Shown here: positions 1 to 7,160 of the stretch, one piece after another
Position numbering within the stretch: position 1 is the stretch's first letter
Layout: the number at the start of each line of letters is the position of its first letter
From: Chitinivibrionales bacterium
GTDB lineage: Bacteria; Fibrobacterota; Chitinivibrionia; Chitinivibrionales; WJKA01
Direction: 5' to 3'
NCBI GenBank assembly: GCA_014729375.1
Contig: WJKA01000346.1
Location: forward strand, 1 to 12,583
Length of the DNA: 12,583 nt
Notes under the pieces: model-generated
Told to the model about the DNA's origin: nothing
The model's database searches: none
The model's input: only the letters and a program-made list of their open reading frames with translations
Position numbers and translations under genes: made by a program

Positions 1-150
1 GGATGGGGGGGAGCAACAATAACGCTCCTGCATCGCGATGCTGTTGACGGATTCCGGGAAAAAATTGTTGCCGACTACAAAAAGAAAACCGGTAACAAAG
101 CAGCAGTGCATTTTGCCGCAGCAACTGATGGAGCACAGGTAGTATGGTGA
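1..150 (+). CDS. C-terminal end of a GHMP-family sugar kinase, probably galactokinase (partial)
   Basis: Frame 1 is open from the first base to TGA at 148-150 and gives 49 residues; the start lies outside the window. It opens with GWGGATI, which matches the glycine-rich third GHMP-kinase motif (TGAGWGGCT in GAL1-type galactokinases). A basic amphipathic stretch (FREKIVADYKKKTG) follows, then a small-residue end (AATDGAQVV), in the layout of galactokinase C-termini, which phosphorylate galactose at C1 in the Leloir pathway. Motif and spacing are seen; the substrate is inferred, and another GHMP kinase (GalNAc or mevalonate type) is possible. It converges on the reverse-strand gene ending at 253. 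No clear terminator was found in the roughly 100 bases between them, which carry only a GGTCAG direct repeat near 211-230. Confidence 0.65.
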   Translation, partial: GWGGATITLLHRDAVDGFREKIVADYKKKTGNKAAVHFAAATDGAQVVW

Positions 151-252
151 AAACGCGAAAACTGAAAGTTCATTGTCGAAATGAGCAGGCAGCCCGGGAT
201 CGGAAATCAACGGTCAGAGTTCAGAGGTCAGCAAAAACTGATGTTTCGGGGG

Positions 253-1086
253 TTAAATCTGTGAATAGTCGATCTTGGTAATGAACGTGTGCTTGCCGCC
301 GCTGATATGCAGGTTGATTTTTGAGCGCTGAGTCTTCCAGATTACATTGCAGGTAAGAAAGCCGATACTGATTGCAAAGCCCCATTTGCTTTTATCGTTT
401 TTGTACATGGTATTTTTCCACTGGTAATCCCGTGTCGCGGGAGTACCGTAGGCGCTGCTCATGTGATCCATCAGGTTTTCGAAATCTTCATAGAACAGTG
501 ACGGGTTCACATGGCCCTGGTTGATGTCGTATGATGCTTTTGTCAATTTGCCGGAAGTAAAATGATAGGTCATTTTTGATGTCATCCCTGCAATTTTGCT
601 GGCATATTGCAGAGTGTTTGCTGTTTCTTTTGTCAGCTTTGCGGTTTCCGAGGGCTTGACCTGCGCTTTTGTCATTCCCCATCGGGCTTTCCGGAAATCA
701 AATCCTGCTCCCGGGTGGATTACTCGTGTGAGGCTGACCGGGGTTTTACCGCTTCCTTTGCCGGAACCGCCTGCTTTCTTTGTTTTCCCGGCCTGCTTTT
801 GCCGCCCGTGCGGGGCATTGACATCTTTAGCAGAAAAACCGAACGGGTCTTTTCCTGCGGATTGGCCGGATTTCGCTTTGCTCTGAAGCATTTTGACGGC
901 CATAATATCACTCTGCGTTGCATATTTCCAGGTGCCGTCTTTTTTGAGAAGCACCTTTTTGCCGTCTCCGGTTGTAGCAATCTGCGCAGCCTTTACAATT
1001 GCAAAGAAAAGCAGCAGGACCAGTACGAAAGTAAGTGCAGGCGTGAAATGCCTGGCAGAGCGATGAACGGCTTTTTTTGATATCAT
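253..1086 (-). CDS. Secreted or membrane-anchored protein of unknown function with a DUF3157-like motif
   Basis: A 277-residue protein. I chose ATG at 1086 because it begins a clear N-terminal signal or anchor: basic residues 4-13, a hydrophobic run at 17-31, then VKAAQ, a possible signal peptidase site. The open frame continues upstream to 1620, but that part reads backwards through the TC tract and signal-peptide region of the neighbouring gene and is not convincing. Residues 40-56 (GDGKKVLLKKDGTWKYA) match the 'GK.V.LkdDGTW.y' motif of DUF3157-type exported proteins. Residues 95-114 are a Lys/Gly-rich linker. From about 129 a second domain starts with FRKARWGMTKAQVKPSE, like the 'RWGMs..eVk..E' motif of several uncharacterised exported proteins. 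The ribosome site is weak (GGGAA about 6 nt upstream). Function unknown; periplasmic or surface location is inferred. Confidence 0.75.
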   Translation of the reverse strand: MISKKAVHRSARHFTPALTFVLVLLLFFAIVKAAQIATTGDGKKVLLKKDGTWKYATQSDIMAVKMLQSKAKSGQSAGKDPFGFSAKDVNAPHGRQKQAGKTKKAGGSGKGSGKTPVSLTRVIHPGAGFDFRKARWGMTKAQVKPSETAKLTKETANTLQYASKIAGMTSKMTYHFTSGKLTKASYDINQGHVNPSLFYEDFENLMDHMSSAYGTPATRDYQWKNTMYKNDKSKWGFAISIGFLTCNVIWKTQRSKINLHISGGKHTFITKIDYSQI

Positions 1087-1129
1087 ATTTTTCCCAAAAG
1101 AACAGCAGGTTATACAAGCATCATAGATA

Positions 1130-1158
1130 ATGGTACATTTTCGGCGCGTTGATGGCAA
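1130..1158 (-). promoter_or_regulatory. Possible promoter for the reverse-strand gene at 253-1086
   Basis: On the reverse strand a TTGCCA -35-like box (1153-1158) is followed after 17 nt by TACCAT (1130-1135). That is a 5/6 and a 4/6 match to sigma70 consensus, 44 nt upstream of the chosen ATG. Weak evidence from position and spacing only. Confidence 0.25.
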
Positions 1159-1174
1159 TGAAAGCGTAATGATT

Positions 1175-1239
1175 GAAGATGGAGGCAAATGGTTGGATAA
1201 TAGCGATAGTCGTAGAGAATAATATTTGCCTCCATATTC
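1175..1239. repeat. Perfect 12-bp inverted repeat in the divergent intergenic region
   Basis: ATGGAGGCAAAT (1179-1190) and its exact reverse complement ATTTGCCTCCAT (1224-1235) flank 33 bases. The arms grow to 16 bp with one mismatch (1175-1190 with 1224-1239). No T-run follows either arm, so it is not a standard terminator. It lies between two divergent genes, about 90 bases above the reverse-strand gene and 110 above the beta-helix gene. It could be a protein-binding dyad, an RNA structure in a long leader, or a small recombination site. The rest of 1087-1351 is AT-rich and I see no gene in it. Confidence 0.7.
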
Positions 1240-1280
1240 TGTACTTGAAGCAGAAAAAGAAAAAATATTTGATTTCCGCT

Positions 1281-1308
1281 TTGCAAAACATATATTACCC
1301 TGTGTATA
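1281..1308 (+). promoter_or_regulatory. Weak promoter candidate for the beta-helix gene
   Basis: TTGCAA (1281-1286), 16 nt, TGTATA (1303-1308), in a strongly AT-rich stretch 44 nt before the ATG at 1352. A second pair, TTTACA (1312-1317) and TATAAA (1332-1337), has better boxes but only 14 nt between them. Neither is strong. Confidence 0.2.
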
Positions 1309-1340
1309 GGCTTTACAGTAGGTTTCTGAAATATAAAAAA

Positions 1341-1345
1341 AGGAG
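1341..1345 (+). promoter_or_regulatory. Ribosome binding site that fixes the true start of the beta-helix gene
   Basis: AGGAG at 1341-1345 is 6 nt before ATG 1352. It is the only good Shine-Dalgarno/start pair ahead of the long beta-helix reading frame, but its ATG is in a different frame from the body of the gene. That mismatch is the main evidence that the TC tract at 1371-1386 switches the gene. Confidence 0.7.
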
Positions 1346-1351
1346 TATGCA

Positions 1352-4293
1352 ATGCATAAGTTAAGATTGTTCTCTCTCTCTCTCTCTTTAATGTAAATAT
1401 AGTCTTCTTCTTTTTCTTTGCTGTCCCCGGGGCCCAAACCATTTATCATGTAGGCGCCGGGTATCCACATCCAACCATTCAGAGCGCTATCGACGCCTTG
1501 CCGGGCGACCTGGCTGGCAGGGGCGAACAAAGAATTGTAATCCACCGTAAAGGTGGCAATCCTCCCTGGATTTATGGTGAGCGTATTCGCATTGAGGGCG
1601 GTGATGAGGGCATTATACACGCATCACCAGATGATTTTGTACGAATTACCGTTGCCGAAGATGCACGCCATGAAGGCCGTGCCGGAACAGGCGCATGTAT
1701 TTATTATCCATCGGGTGAAATTGTACATTCTAGTCTTCCATATACCTGTTTTGAATGGCTCGAGATCAAGGGTGGCGACGGTGATGCTATGGTTGAATGT
1801 AAAGCCGGTGGAATAGCAGTTGAAAATTGCATAATTCATGATAATGAGTTCATAGAAGATGGCGGTGCGGGTATTGAAATAACGGCTGCAGACATTGTTG
1901 TGCGGAACAGCATTATCTATAATACGCAATCACATGGAGTCATTGCGGTAGGACCTAATACCTCAGCGTCTATCCGTAATGTAACGGTCTTCAATGCCGG
2001 TGATTGCGGCATTGATGTTCGTGACGGTGCTTCTCTTTGTATTCAAAACTGCATTTCTATGGCTTCACAGGTGAATGATTTCAGGAAATGGTTTGCCGAA
2101 TGGGTAAATTGTTCGAATAATATGAGTTCGGACGGTTCTGCTCCCGGTATAAATTACTTGAGAAACAAATCCTCCTCAAATCAATTTTTTTCAATTGCTC
2201 CGGGGAATGAAAATTTCCATCTCAAGTCGGGATCAGATGCTATAGATAAAGGAACGGCTATTCAGGAGCAGGACGATGTCGATATTGATGGATTCTCCCG
2301 CCAGGATTTATGGTCTGGAACAAACTCCTGGGATATCGGCGCGGATGAAGCAATTTACCTGACAGATATAGTTTTTTCCGAGGGCGCATATGCGCACTAT
2401 AATGAATCGGGTACGCTTGCCTTCAAGGCGGTTATCCCCGATTATGTTTCTTCGGTCAAGCTTACGCCCTCCGGTCCCGAGGGTGTTACGTTTAAAGTAA
2501 ACGGAAGAGATCCATTGGAACCGGTGTCGATATCATCCTCGCCAATGCAAATAACTGTTGAGGCCCTTTGCGGCGGTATTTCATTTCCTTTCATTTTTAC
2601 TGTTACTCAGAACGAAGATTATGCGATTTGCGTTAATCCTGATGCTCAGGGCCTGAACAACGGCACTAGCTGGCCGGACGCTTATACCGATTTGCAGTCC
2701 GCTTTGAATGACGCCGCACAAAACGGCAAAGAAATCTGGATTGCTGAAGGGAATTATACTCCTTCAATGCTTGCTGACCCTTCCGATCCACGTTCCGCAA
2801 CATTCATGCTCAGGCAGGGTATGGAGATTGTCGGCAGTTTTGCAGGCATTGCCGGCGAGACACGACAGAGCCGTATGGGCTCACTTTATTACAGCTATTT
2901 GAGCGGGGACATTAACGGAGATGATCATACGGGCAGCTCCTGGCCACTTCCGGCCGAATTTATAGACGACAACGCATATCATGTATTAACGATAACAGGC
3001 AATAATGGAGCTGCAAGCATTTACATTGAAGGGGTCTCTATTGTGCTCGGTAATGCCGATGGTTCCGGAAAAAATGCGATCGGCGCCGGGGTATTCAACA
3101 CTCAATGCGCACCGCAATTTGTTCTATGTCTTTTTTGGAAAAATTTTGCGAAAAGTAACGGCGGCGGCATGTTTAACGGCGGCAATGCGTATTTCGAGAA
3201 ATGTGGCTTTTCCAAGAACCTCTGCCAGAGCGGAAACGGAATGGGAATTTACAATGAAAAATGCATTCCGGTTTTTGAAGGCTGTATTTTTGACCAGAAT
3301 GGCGACAATGGCTCTTCTGTGATAGAGACTTCCACACGAGGCGCTGCAATGTACAACAACGGCTCAAAGCCGAAAATAAGCAATTCGATCTTTTACCGCA
3401 ATGAAGCAAAGAGTAACGGTGGCGCGATCTGCAATGAAACGTCGAATGTGTCGATTATTAATTGCACTTTTACCGATAATGAATCGGCAAAAAGGGGAGG
3501 CGCAATCGCAAGCGATCAGAATTCAAGAGCGATAATAAAAAATTCAATTCTCTGGAGAGACGCAGCGGGAGCGTCGTTTGAAATAGACGGACCGGCGACG
3601 GTGTCGTTTTCATGCATTTGGGGCGGATATGAGGGCGAAGGCAATATTGCTGAAGACCCACATTTTAGGGATATTAACAGTGCTGTGGGTTTTAACAGGA
3701 AATACGGTGATGATGATGATGGTTTGATTTTATCTCCGGAAAGTCCCTGCATTGATGCCGGCACATCTTCGGGTGCTCCTCACAAGGATATTGTTAAAAT
3801 AGAAAGGCCATATGGGTCAACAGTAGATATGGGAGCTTATGAATATATTGCAATAGCTTCAGGAGATATCCAATTCGGTATGGTACGGAAAGATGGTTCG
3901 TTTGAAGTATTACCGACTACTCCTATAATAAATTATGTACTTCATGGAGAATATATAAGAATATATAGTTTTAGCAAGCTTGCACGCGTTGTAAAGGCTT
4001 TAGTTGAGAAATCAGACTATACAAAAAATAAATCGTACATATATACTGATGTAATAGCAACGGATGCAAACAATAATCCTTTGCCTGGGGCAAAATGGGT
4101 AAGAATCGGCTTGTATAAAGTTGGTGAAGAAGGGGGAAAACTCGTGTTTCAATCAATGACCGCAAGCGAAGGAAAACCTGTCCTTTTTGTCGCCAATACC
4201 CGTTTTCAGAATTGGAACAACCCCTATGCACATGTAATATATATGCTTGAAGGAAGTAAAATTTTAAGCAGAACCCCCTATTCTCAATTTTAA
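1352..4293 (+). CDS. Large secreted parallel beta-helix surface protein, out of frame at a (TC)8 tract (probable phase-variable gene, OFF here)
   Basis: From ATG 1352 the ribosome reads MHKLRLFSLSLSLM and stops at TAA 1394-1396. The long frame (open from 1360, with TTG 1498 as its first usual start codon) encodes the rest. Removing one TC unit gives a continuous 979-residue protein with a signal peptide: HKLR, a hydrophobic core including VFFFFF, then AVPGAQ as cleavage site. Numbering from 1498: residues 1-287 form a right-handed beta-helix (rungs such as VRNSIIYN, IRNVTVFN) closing with AIDKG...DIGADE. Residues 288-375 resemble a cadherin-like beta-sandwich. Residues 376-782 form a second beta-helix (TSWPDAYTDLQSAL, repeated GGAI/GGGM rungs) closing with CIDAG...DMGAYEY. 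Residues 783-931 are an unassigned C-terminal domain ending in Phe. Such proteins are usually adhesins or carbohydrate-binding surface proteins; no catalytic or autotransporter barrel domain was seen. The lipoprotein gene follows after 13 nt. Confidence 0.85.
1371..1386 (+). repeat. (TC)8 dinucleotide repeat inside the signal-peptide codons
   Basis: Eight perfect TC units. The ATG at 1352 and the codon at 1498 are 146 nt apart, two more than a multiple of three. Seven units (minus 2 nt) or ten units (plus 4 nt) restore the frame; eight or nine do not. In frame, the repeat itself codes for Ser-Leu, which suits the hydrophobic core of a signal peptide, so changes in length are tolerated. Slipped-strand mispairing at such tracts is the known mechanism of phase variation in many surface genes. 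Confidence 0.85.
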
Positions 4294-4298
4294 GTATC

Positions 4299-4304
4299 AG
4301 GAGG
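4299..4304 (+). promoter_or_regulatory. Ribosome binding site of the lipoprotein gene
   Basis: AGGAGG lies 2 nt before ATG 4307 and 5 nt before ATG 4310. The spacing favours the second ATG, which would drop one Met and leave the lipoprotein signal intact. The site lies within 13 nt of the preceding stop, consistent with one transcript. Confidence 0.7.
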
Positions 4305-4306
4305 AT

Positions 4307-6016
4307 ATGATGAAATTATCTATCTATTTAAATATATTTGTGTCGTTGCTATTTTTAATGTTATTAAGTTGCGATGAGCAATCAGGGCATAAAGAAGTGA
4401 GTGCAAGTCCTGGTAATCAGAATACAGTTGAAATTGGCAATTATGTTTGCATGGACGATTGTTCAAAATGCTGGGATATTTTTTCTAAACCTGCGCCTCA
4501 AAGTGTTTATGATGATTGCCGTGAACAAACAGCTACTGTAACTACAACTGAAACAACAGAAGAAGCAAAAGTGTATTTCGCACAAGCAACCGGCTATGAG
4601 AAAGTACTTTTTTCAGATGGAACAGCTACCGTTTTGCAGGAAGATGACCATGTCCAATTTTCATTAAGCGGATCAGGTGCACTTCCTGGTGAAATCAGAT
4701 TTGGAGATAGAATCATATTAGGTTCTGGTGGCTCAGGCAATGAATATATAATTAAGCAAAGAACAACTGATTACTCATTACTATTAGAAAAGCCTGTCGA
4801 TAACGATTATAGAGGAGTTGCATACGCGATAAAAAGATGCTATAGGAATGAATATGGTTTTGATGCATACAGAGATGATGCGGGAAATCCGAAATATCCT
4901 GTGCCCCAAAGCTATATTTCTCTTAAAATCGGCGGATTCACGAGTTTCAAAGTTGCAGTTAGGAGTGATTTTTCCGAAAAGTATGAAGAAATATATGCAA
5001 AAATAAAGGGGGGTACCGGTATTTCATTCAAGCCAAACCAGGACGCATATGAGTCTTCTGCATTGTCTGTTGGAGATAATAACCTGATAATCTTTGAAAA
5101 AGCAGGATTTGAAAACAATTATGAAATAGAGATCTGGGGAAGGACAGGAACATTGGAAGGGGCGATTATAAGTGCTACTAGTTCGGAAAAGCCGCTGGCG
5201 GTTTATGTGCATGAAGAAAAGAATTATTTTTCATATCAAATATATAATGTTAATAGTGCCGTGGTCGATGAGCAATTGCTAAAAGAAAATATTAATGACA
5301 TAATAAAGCAGGGGGTGATTAGAATTAATGATTTTAACAAAACAAATGTTACAGATGATAGTTGGGATAAAAATGATAATGGTACATTTGACCATTTCAA
5401 AAAATATCAAGGCGTTAATCCTATCTATATTGAACTTTTTGACCTTTTAACCCAAGTGGGTGAATTTCCGTTAGGCTGCTATGAAAATGAAAAGAATTCA
5501 TTATTTATTTTAGATGGGAAAATCCGTACACATTGGGTGCTGACTGAGGATGCGAATGTCGGAGATACTAAAATTTATTTAAACTCGCTTGATGAAATTT
5601 GTACAAATTGCGAAATAGAGATAGGTCCATGGTTCGGACAATCTGGAATTAAAGAATTAGTTTATGTTTGGGATTATGATGAAAGTGACATGTCAATCAC
5701 TGTTTCTAAGGATATTCATAATTCGACTGAAGGCATAGAATACGAGCATTTCAAAGATGAATCTTTCTGGTTTGAAAATGAAGATATTGGCTTTACTTTT
5801 TTCAGCTGTTCAATAGTTGAGAACGCTCAGCCTGGCAAAGTGCATGCGCACGAATTTTTGCATCAAGATCTTGTAGGTGCACTGAATCATGTTGAAGATA
5901 AAGATAATATAATGTTTCCTTACAGCAAGCAAATGACAGATACAAGACTTCGGCATAGACCAATTAATTTATATGAATCAGGAGTTGAACAGCAATGGGA
6001 AAAATTAAAACGATAA
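4307..6016 (+). CDS. Lipoprotein with a C-terminal metzincin-like zinc motif, putative metallopeptidase
   Basis: A 569-residue protein (568 from the better-spaced ATG 4310). The N-terminus is a lipoprotein signal: MKLSIYL, a hydrophobic run, then the lipobox LLSC, giving a lipidated Cys21 followed by Asp-Glu. A Cys-rich patch follows (CMDDCSKCWD). The middle is beta-rich and of no family I recognise; two stretches with the pattern 'GDrIiLgsGG...IkqRttDYSLLLEkPV' (about 125-175) and 'EDANVGDTKIYLNSLDEI' (about 410-430) look like related secreted-protein modules. Near the end come HEFLH (515-519), a third His at 528 and DNIM (533-536). This resembles the metzincin zinc site HExxHxxGxxH plus Met-turn, but the third His is 13 residues after the first instead of 10, so activity is uncertain. 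The 3' end overlaps the next gene by 22 nt. Confidence 0.8.
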   Translation: MMKLSIYLNIFVSLLFLMLLSCDEQSGHKEVSASPGNQNTVEIGNYVCMDDCSKCWDIFSKPAPQSVYDDCREQTATVTTTETTEEAKVYFAQATGYEKVLFSDGTATVLQEDDHVQFSLSGSGALPGEIRFGDRIILGSGGSGNEYIIKQRTTDYSLLLEKPVDNDYRGVAYAIKRCYRNEYGFDAYRDDAGNPKYPVPQSYISLKIGGFTSFKVAVRSDFSEKYEEIYAKIKGGTGISFKPNQDAYESSALSVGDNNLIIFEKAGFENNYEIEIWGRTGTLEGAIISATSSEKPLAVYVHEEKNYFSYQIYNVNSAVVDEQLLKENINDIIKQGVIRINDFNKTNVTDDSWDKNDNGTFDHFKKYQGVNPIYIELFDLLTQVGEFPLGCYENEKNSLFILDGKIRTHWVLTEDANVGDTKIYLNSLDEICTNCEIEIGPWFGQSGIKELVYVWDYDESDMSITVSKDIHNSTEGIEYEHFKDESFWFENEDIGFTFFSCSIVENAQPGKVHAHEFLHQDLVGALNHVEDKDNIMFPYSKQMTDTRLRHRPINLYESGVEQQWEKLKR

Positions 6017-6999
6017 TTATTTTTGCAATACTATCGGGTCTGACAGTCGCACAAAAAAATTCGTTTGTTGATGGAGAAAACCAACTACTGGCAATCCAGC
6101 CTTTAGAATGGATGTTTAATAAAAGAAATTATTTTGCTGAAATATTTGAAAATTGCAGGTATGTCAACCAAAAAGAATGCGATTTTTCCGGGAAACAGAA
6201 GTTCATTGAATATGCGCATGTGGAGCTATCGGAGTGGGAAAATAGCCGGAAAGATCTATTAAATGCTTTTATAAATGGATGCATAACAGTTGCGCCATAT
6301 ACTGAAAGTAACAATTCAATATTGATAAATAATGAAATGATGGTTCAAGGGCTTATATTAATTGCGGGGCTTTACGAAACATCAGGTGAAGAATCGGCAA
6401 AAAGAGCAATTGATGTTTTGTTACGAAAATGTTCATATACAATGATAAACAATAAATCGAGAATTCTTCAAGCAAAAATCAAGAAAATCAAGAATAAGAA
6501 TAATGCTTTATACGAACTGCTTGCTTTGACAGAATTAGATAACAGCACAAGATGTGATTTGCTGGATAATGATTTGCTGGATAAGAAGATAAGAGCCAGG
6601 CTGGGAGATAAAGATGCGGAGTCCGACCTTATTGAAAAATTTAAAAATGAAAATGAGTATTGGAAAAAAGAAAGGCTTGTTTCAGATCTTGTATATATTG
6701 GAACCGACACATGTCTAAAAACGCTCATTCTGCATTTCAATGATTCCTTGTTCGATTATACGGAAAAAGGCTGCCTGAAAGAATCTATACGGTGCGCAAT
6801 AATAAAAGGACTACGCTATTATTATCCGGATGAAAGAGTGCTTAATTCGGAATATATAGAAGCAGTTAAGCCTTTCCAAAAAGAAGAATACATTGAAGAA
6901 TACATTAAGCGATTTGAAATATGGGCATTTAAAGTGTTTGGAGTTAAACCAGTTAGTCAATCTGCAAAACCGTTCCTGAAAGGAATTTGCATAAATTGA
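5995..6999 (+). CDS. Secreted Cys-rich protein of unknown function, paralog 1
   Basis: A 334-residue protein with a short Sec signal (MGKIKTIIIFAILSGLTVAQ, cleavage probably after residue 19). AGGAG at 5980-5984 is 10 nt before the ATG, inside the end of the lipoprotein gene, so translation is probably coupled. Residues from about 199 to 316 align by eye with the next gene: RARLG...LIE, LVYIGTDTCLKTLI versus LIYVGSEKCLKHLI, then GCLKESIR..IIKGL versus RCLAESIR..IIEGL, and a shared ending F..WA...FG..P. The N-terminal halves share a Cys...Cys...EW..S..L...C pattern. The helical C-terminal part looks like HEAT-type repeats. No enzyme motif was seen. Periplasmic or extracellular location is inferred from the signal peptide. 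Confidence 0.8.
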   Translation: MGKIKTIIIFAILSGLTVAQKNSFVDGENQLLAIQPLEWMFNKRNYFAEIFENCRYVNQKECDFSGKQKFIEYAHVELSEWENSRKDLLNAFINGCITVAPYTESNNSILINNEMMVQGLILIAGLYETSGEESAKRAIDVLLRKCSYTMINNKSRILQAKIKKIKNKNNALYELLALTELDNSTRCDLLDNDLLDKKIRARLGDKDAESDLIEKFKNENEYWKKERLVSDLVYIGTDTCLKTLILHFNDSLFDYTEKGCLKESIRCAIIKGLRYYYPDERVLNSEYIEAVKPFQKEEYIEEYIKRFEIWAFKVFGVKPVSQSAKPFLKGICIN

Positions 7000-7065
7000 A
7001 TATAAGTATTTTAAAGAAATGACGAGGGTTGATTTAAAGACTTATTGGAATAAAAGCGAGGCTGC

Positions 7066-7077
7066 TATATATATATA
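7066..7077 (+). repeat. (TA)6 tract in the gap between the two paralogs
   Basis: Six TA units just upstream of a short dyad, in the 155-161 nt gap between the paralogs. The gap has no coding signal. The tract could alter spacing of regulatory elements by slippage, but no promoter boxes are placed convincingly around it. Confidence 0.5.
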
Positions 7078-7081
7078 TTAT

Positions 7082-7096
7082 CAGATACAGTATCTG
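7082..7096. promoter_or_regulatory. Perfect short palindrome, possible operator
   Basis: CAGATAC-A-GTATCTG, two exact 7-nt arms around a single A. A loop of one base is too short for a good RNA hairpin, so a dimeric DNA-binding protein is the more natural reading. It lies 64 nt before the ATG of the second paralog. The regulator is unknown. Confidence 0.45.
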
Positions 7097-7160
7097 CTTT
7101 AGTTGCGACAATCAAAATGAGCTGAAGAAATAATAAAACTCCCCCCAGCTTGCTTTGTAT

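Noticed and set aside
211..230. GGTCAG direct repeat as a mobile-element footprint
   Set aside because: Only two 6-nt copies, with no target duplication or terminal inverted repeats; likely low-complexity spacer DNA.
607..1080. 157-codon + strand frame opposite the DUF3157-like gene
   Set aside because: Shadow of the reverse-strand gene: no signal, no motif, Cys/Phe-rich composition typical of an antisense frame.
1191..1223. Invertible promoter inside the 12-bp inverted repeat
   Set aside because: 33 bases are too short for a full promoter plus recombinase sites, and no recombinase gene is in the window; kept only as a structural repeat.
1173..1364. 63-codon + strand frame in the divergent gap
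   Set aside because: Composition reflects AT-rich DNA, there is no plausible ribosome site and it runs over the ribosome site of the beta-helix gene.
1087..1620. Upstream extension of the reverse-strand gene (178 more codons to ATG 1620)
   Set aside because: It reads backwards through the TC tract and signal-peptide codons of the beta-helix gene, has low-complexity ERERE residues, and would bury the evident signal sequence inside the protein.
7141..7146. C6 run as another phase-variable tract
   Set aside because: No start codon and ribosome site upstream would be joined to paralog 2 by changing its length; the nearest ATG (7117) meets a stop two codons later.
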